Under the pieces are notes generated by a model, which ran no database searches, was not told where the DNA came from, and saw only the letters and a list, made by a program, of their open reading frames with translations. This document shows positions 21,326 through 23,104 of a stretch of DNA of 23,104 nucleotides, piece by piece (within the stretch, counting starts at the first letter, position 1; the number at the start of each line of letters is the position of its first letter). The translations under genes and the position numbers were made by a program. This DNA is from a virus. The stretch is from IMG/VR virus record IMGVR_UViG_3300027621_000042, positions 1 through 23,104 of that record; one strand, given 5' to 3'.

Positions 21326-21451
21326 CTAATTTTCCAGGGAAAGTAAAGAGCCATTCGTAATCCCTATATAACAATTAAGGCAATAGATACCATCAATGAT
21401 TGCTTGTGTGGCATTGAGTTCATTACAGAATTTGCATGGAATACCGTTCAT
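21326..21451 (-). CDS. 41-residue zinc-ribbon microprotein
   Basis: From the ATG at 21451: MNGIPCKFCNELNATQAIID, then CLNC at 24-27 and a short tail. Two CxxC pairs (6/9 and 24/27) make a complete zinc ribbon. It begins in an ATGA overlap with the 70-residue gene and stops just before the next promoter. Role unknown. Confidence 0.6.
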   Translation of the reverse strand: MNGIPCKFCNELNATQAIIDGIYCLNCYIGITNGSLLSLEN

Positions 21452-21660
21452 TTTAACTCTTTCTCAATAGCCTTAATGGTTTTGCATGGATAGTTTGTTC
21501 TACAAGGGTGACAGACCTTCCCAATGAGGTTTGAGACCAGATCTGACTGTCCTTTGTGTAACTCTACTACTGCACGAAGGGCAAGGTATGGAGTCTCTAA
21601 AGTTCTACTATTCTGAAACTGTGGACTGTTAATGTTTGCAAGTAATTCGTCGTGTGTCAT
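21448..21660 (-). CDS. Small Cys-containing phage protein, unknown function
   Basis: 70 residues. TPYLALRAVVELHKGQ forms a helix, then VCHPCRTNYPCKTIKAIEKEL carries C50, C53 and C59, which could bind a metal. The ALRAVVELH ... YPCxTIxAIEKEL layout is common in actinobacteriophage small proteins without assigned function. It is driven by a perfect-consensus promoter and coupled to the zinc-ribbon microgene. Confidence 0.6.
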   Translation of the reverse strand: MTHDELLANINSPQFQNSRTLETPYLALRAVVELHKGQSDLVSNLIGKVCHPCRTNYPCKTIKAIEKELK

Positions 21661-21666
21661 ATATTA

Positions 21667-21695
21667 ATTATATGCTACAAAACGGGAATTGTCAA
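21667..21695 (-). promoter_or_regulatory. Perfect-consensus -35/-10 promoter, leaderless type
   Basis: On the minus strand, TTGACA (21695-21690), a 17-base spacer, then TATAAT (21672-21667). Six bases separate it from the ATG at 21660. This is the strongest promoter by consensus in the window. Confidence 0.85.
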
Positions 21696-21721
21696 GTCTT
21701 TAAAGTTCGGCGCGAAATAGA

Positions 21722-21765
21722 AGTAACAAACCTTCCTATGCCCTATACGGGCACTATTGGTTACT
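21722..21765. other. Two-part inverted repeat at an operon end
   Basis: An inner perfect five-pair hairpin (21739-21743 with 21749-21753) lies within an outer six-pair arm (AGTAAC at 21722-21727 with GTTACT at 21760-21765). It covers the stop of the methyltransferase gene. There is no T run on either strand, so it is not a standard terminator; it may be a weak terminator or 3' end stabiliser. Confidence 0.35.
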
Positions 21766-22440
21766 ATCCTTATTCTTCTTGATGTATATATCATGAAATC
21801 CAAGAGTGTTTAGCAGCAACCCATCAACAGACCAATTTTGGTTATAATATAAGAATTCATTTACGCTTTGATATATCCCTACATGACCTTCATATAAAAC
21901 ACTGTCATAATTTAGATAAGAGGTTAATCCTATAACTCCACCAACATTAGTTAACTTAGAAGAATCTAATAAAAGTTTTCTTGCTAAAAGCCTATCTCTG
22001 TCTATGTCTAAAAAAATAAAATCATATTTTTTATCTAAAGTAGATAATATTTCTATTGCATCTCCTTTTATGGTATTTACATTGGGATGATAAGCAAATT
22101 TATTTTTTATATGCTGTTCATGTGTTATGGAATTATTTTTTGGAGCACCGACTCTATCCTGTAGAATACCTGGTGCACCATTATAATAGTCTAAAAGGTC
22201 AGCATTTTTAGCGTTTGTTGTGTCTATAATCATTTTAGCGGAATTACCCCAAAGGACCCCTACCTCTAAATATGATATATTTTTACTTAAAGTTTCTACG
22301 TAATCTTTTCTTGAACTAAATAGTTTTGCATTATTTAATTGATCTTTAGATATAGCATGTGCTTCTTCAAGTTCATAGACTTTATACATTTTTTCTTCAT
22401 TGTATGCCAATGGTTGTCTAATTACTTTTGGAACATTCAT
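21754..22440 (-). CDS. Class I SAM-dependent methyltransferase
   Basis: 228 residues. Motif I is YLEVGVLWGNSAKMI (57-71); a second acidic strand and GDAIEIL (126-132) precede YDFIFLDIDRD (139-149), then GGVIGLTSY. The order fits the Methyltransf_24 type class I fold. The insert GAPGILQDRVGAPKNNSITHEQ (88-109) may shape the acceptor site. The acceptor is unknown; sugars or small molecules are likely for this group. It starts in an ATGA overlap with the 79-residue gene and is the last gene of the rightmost minus unit. Confidence 0.75.
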   Translation of the reverse strand: MNVPKVIRQPLAYNEEKMYKVYELEEAHAISKDQLNNAKLFSSRKDYVETLSKNISYLEVGVLWGNSAKMIIDTTNAKNADLLDYYNGAPGILQDRVGAPKNNSITHEQHIKNKFAYHPNVNTIKGDAIEILSTLDKKYDFIFLDIDRDRLLARKLLLDSSKLTNVGGVIGLTSYLNYDSVLYEGHVGIYQSVNEFLYYNQNWSVDGLLLNTLGFHDIYIKKNKDSNQ

Positions 22441-22676
22441 GCATTAAGTTTATCAGATTTATCCCAAAGAACAAAACATTTACTACACTGAATGCCTGGA
22501 TCTCTCATATACCAAGTATGGCTACACTTATTATCTGTTGCCTTATCCAATAATCGTTGTTTCCATCCTTTAGGAGGAGGCCAAGGAACTCCTATTGATG
22601 CTAAGCCTGCTTTTGTAAAGCCACCTTTGGGTGTTCGTAAATTTTTAATCTTTAAAAGAATTTCATCTTCTGTCAT
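22437..22676 (-). CDS. Small zinc-type phage protein
   Basis: 79 residues from the ATG at 22676; the frame extends to 22706, but the shorter start has AAAGG upstream and overlaps the previous gene by 14 bases. GGFTKAGLASIGVPWPPPKGWKQRLL is a winged-helix-like segment found in actinophage small proteins. It is followed by a zinc-type tail KCSHTW ... CSKC. Function unknown. Confidence 0.6.
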   Translation of the reverse strand: MTEDEILLKIKNLRTPKGGFTKAGLASIGVPWPPPKGWKQRLLDKATDNKCSHTWYMRDPGIQCSKCFVLWDKSDKLNA

Positions 22677-22953
22677 TATTTGGACCTTTTTTATACTTAG
22701 ACACACAATTTACATGCTTTGTGCTTTTACTTTTCTTGTTCCATAATATCTGTGTACCAACTGATATTCTAACATTACAAGCAGAGCAGATACTAGGATA
22801 CTGGCTTACAATCTTAATGTACTTAGGACCCTTTATGGGTTCCTCTTTTGCTTTCTTAAGTTCCCTTTTCCTAGATGGAGTTAGTATGTTTCCATATTTG
22901 TCATACTTTACAGTACTATAGGCATTGCTCTTTGTTCTGACTTGTTTAATCAT
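22663..22953 (-). CDS. Small basic zinc-type protein, unknown function
   Basis: 96 residues: a basic first half (TPSRKRELKKAKEEP), then CSACNVRISVGTQILWNKKSKSTKHVNC. The CxxC ... HxxC pair should bind zinc, in a layout like small DNA-binding or RNA-binding ribbons. It lies one base from the stop of the partial gene upstream and overlaps the next gene by 14 bases. Confidence 0.6.
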   Translation of the reverse strand: MIKQVRTKSNAYSTVKYDKYGNILTPSRKRELKKAKEEPIKGPKYIKIVSQYPSICSACNVRISVGTQILWNKKSKSTKHVNCVSKYKKGPNNDRR

Positions 22954-22954
22954 A

Positions 22955-23104
22955 TCACTCTGCTGCCAATATCTTAATTTCTAGTTCATCTTTATTCTCT
23001 GCTACAGTTCGAGAAGTCCAGTTAATAAGAGCGATAGTTCTAGTGATGTCATTATGAGATGTATACTCTGACTTGGCAACTTCCAGGTATCTGGATATGT
23101 CGTT
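22955..23104 (-). CDS. 3' end of a gene that runs off the window
   Basis: The last 49 codons and TGA of a minus-strand gene whose start lies beyond the window. The visible part is helical and charged: NDISRYLEVAKSEYTSHND, then TRTIALINWTSRTVAENKDELEIKILAAE. No motif is recognised. The open frame to the window edge and the one-base spacing to the next ATG support it. Confidence 0.6.
   Translation of the reverse strand, partial: NDISRYLEVAKSEYTSHNDITRTIALINWTSRTVAENKDELEIKILAAE

Noticed and set aside
21722-21765. tRNA-like or small RNA gene at the two-part inverted repeat
   Set aside because: Lacks the cloverleaf arms, a T-loop consensus and a terminator; only two stems are seen.
21739-21783. 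14-codon + strand frame starting at the inverted repeat
   Set aside because: Too short, no ribosome site, and it overlaps the 3' end of the methyltransferase gene.
1-23104. CRISPR array, tRNA genes, insertion sequence, integrase or attachment sites
   Set aside because: No regularly spaced repeats, cloverleaf, transposase or recombinase motifs were seen on either strand by reading; no computational scan could be run.

Overview
The window is AT-rich and densely packed. Many genes are very small, and stops and starts commonly overlap as ATGA or TAATG. It carries a WhiB-like regulator, a DUF7455-like zinc protein, an actinobacterial-type secreted HNH nuclease, a small holin-like protein and a UV-damage glycosylase-like protein. 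This points to a tailed phage, or a piece of one, infecting a low-GC actinobacterium; aquatic lineages are an inference. No terminase, portal, capsid or tail gene is visible, so this is an accessory/early/lysis region and not the structural module. I saw no tRNA, CRISPR array, insertion sequence or integrase.

Layout. (1) 1-4.8 kb, + strand: small genes including the HNH protein, FmdB-like and DUF7455-like zinc proteins, a 2-oxoglutarate (2OG) oxygenase, a degenerate SLOG-like protein, WhiB, a DUF1660-like microprotein, the pyrimidine-dimer glycosylase family protein and a holin-like protein, closed by a strong terminator. (2) 4.86-9.83 kb: a + strand Stealth-like glycosyltransferase converging on a five-gene minus operon of four glycosyltransferase-like proteins and an FkbM methyltransferase. 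(3) 9.88-12.8 kb: two adjacent phage proteins sharing a W[DE]GSxF peptide, an SGNH-like protein, and a convergent short carbamoyltransferase. (4) 12.9-14.7 kb, minus: thioredoxin plus several very small proteins. (5) 14.8-15.9 kb, +: a PstS phosphate-binding protein. (6) 15.9-21.7 kb, minus: microproteins, then five 2OG-Fe(II) (P4Hc-type) domains in five genes, one fused to a luciferase-like/SsuD-like flavin monooxygenase, together with a second SGNH-like protein. (7) 21.75-23.1 kb, minus: a class I methyltransferase and small zinc-type proteins, running off the window.

How it may work together (inference): glycosyltransferases, FkbM and class I methyltransferases, carbamoyltransferase, SGNH-like proteins and 2OG hydroxylases are the parts expected of a glycan or protein decoration pathway. 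It could act on virion fibres or host surface polymers. PstS would support phosphate scavenging, and the holin-like and secreted nuclease proteins act at lysis or outside the cell.

The most unusual signals are the flavin monooxygenase-2OG oxygenase fusion, the tandem oxygenase array whose gene junctions share the string ATGATCCAA, and a promoter format in which a -10 box sits exactly six bases before the ATG at eight genes. That format predicts leaderless mRNAs.
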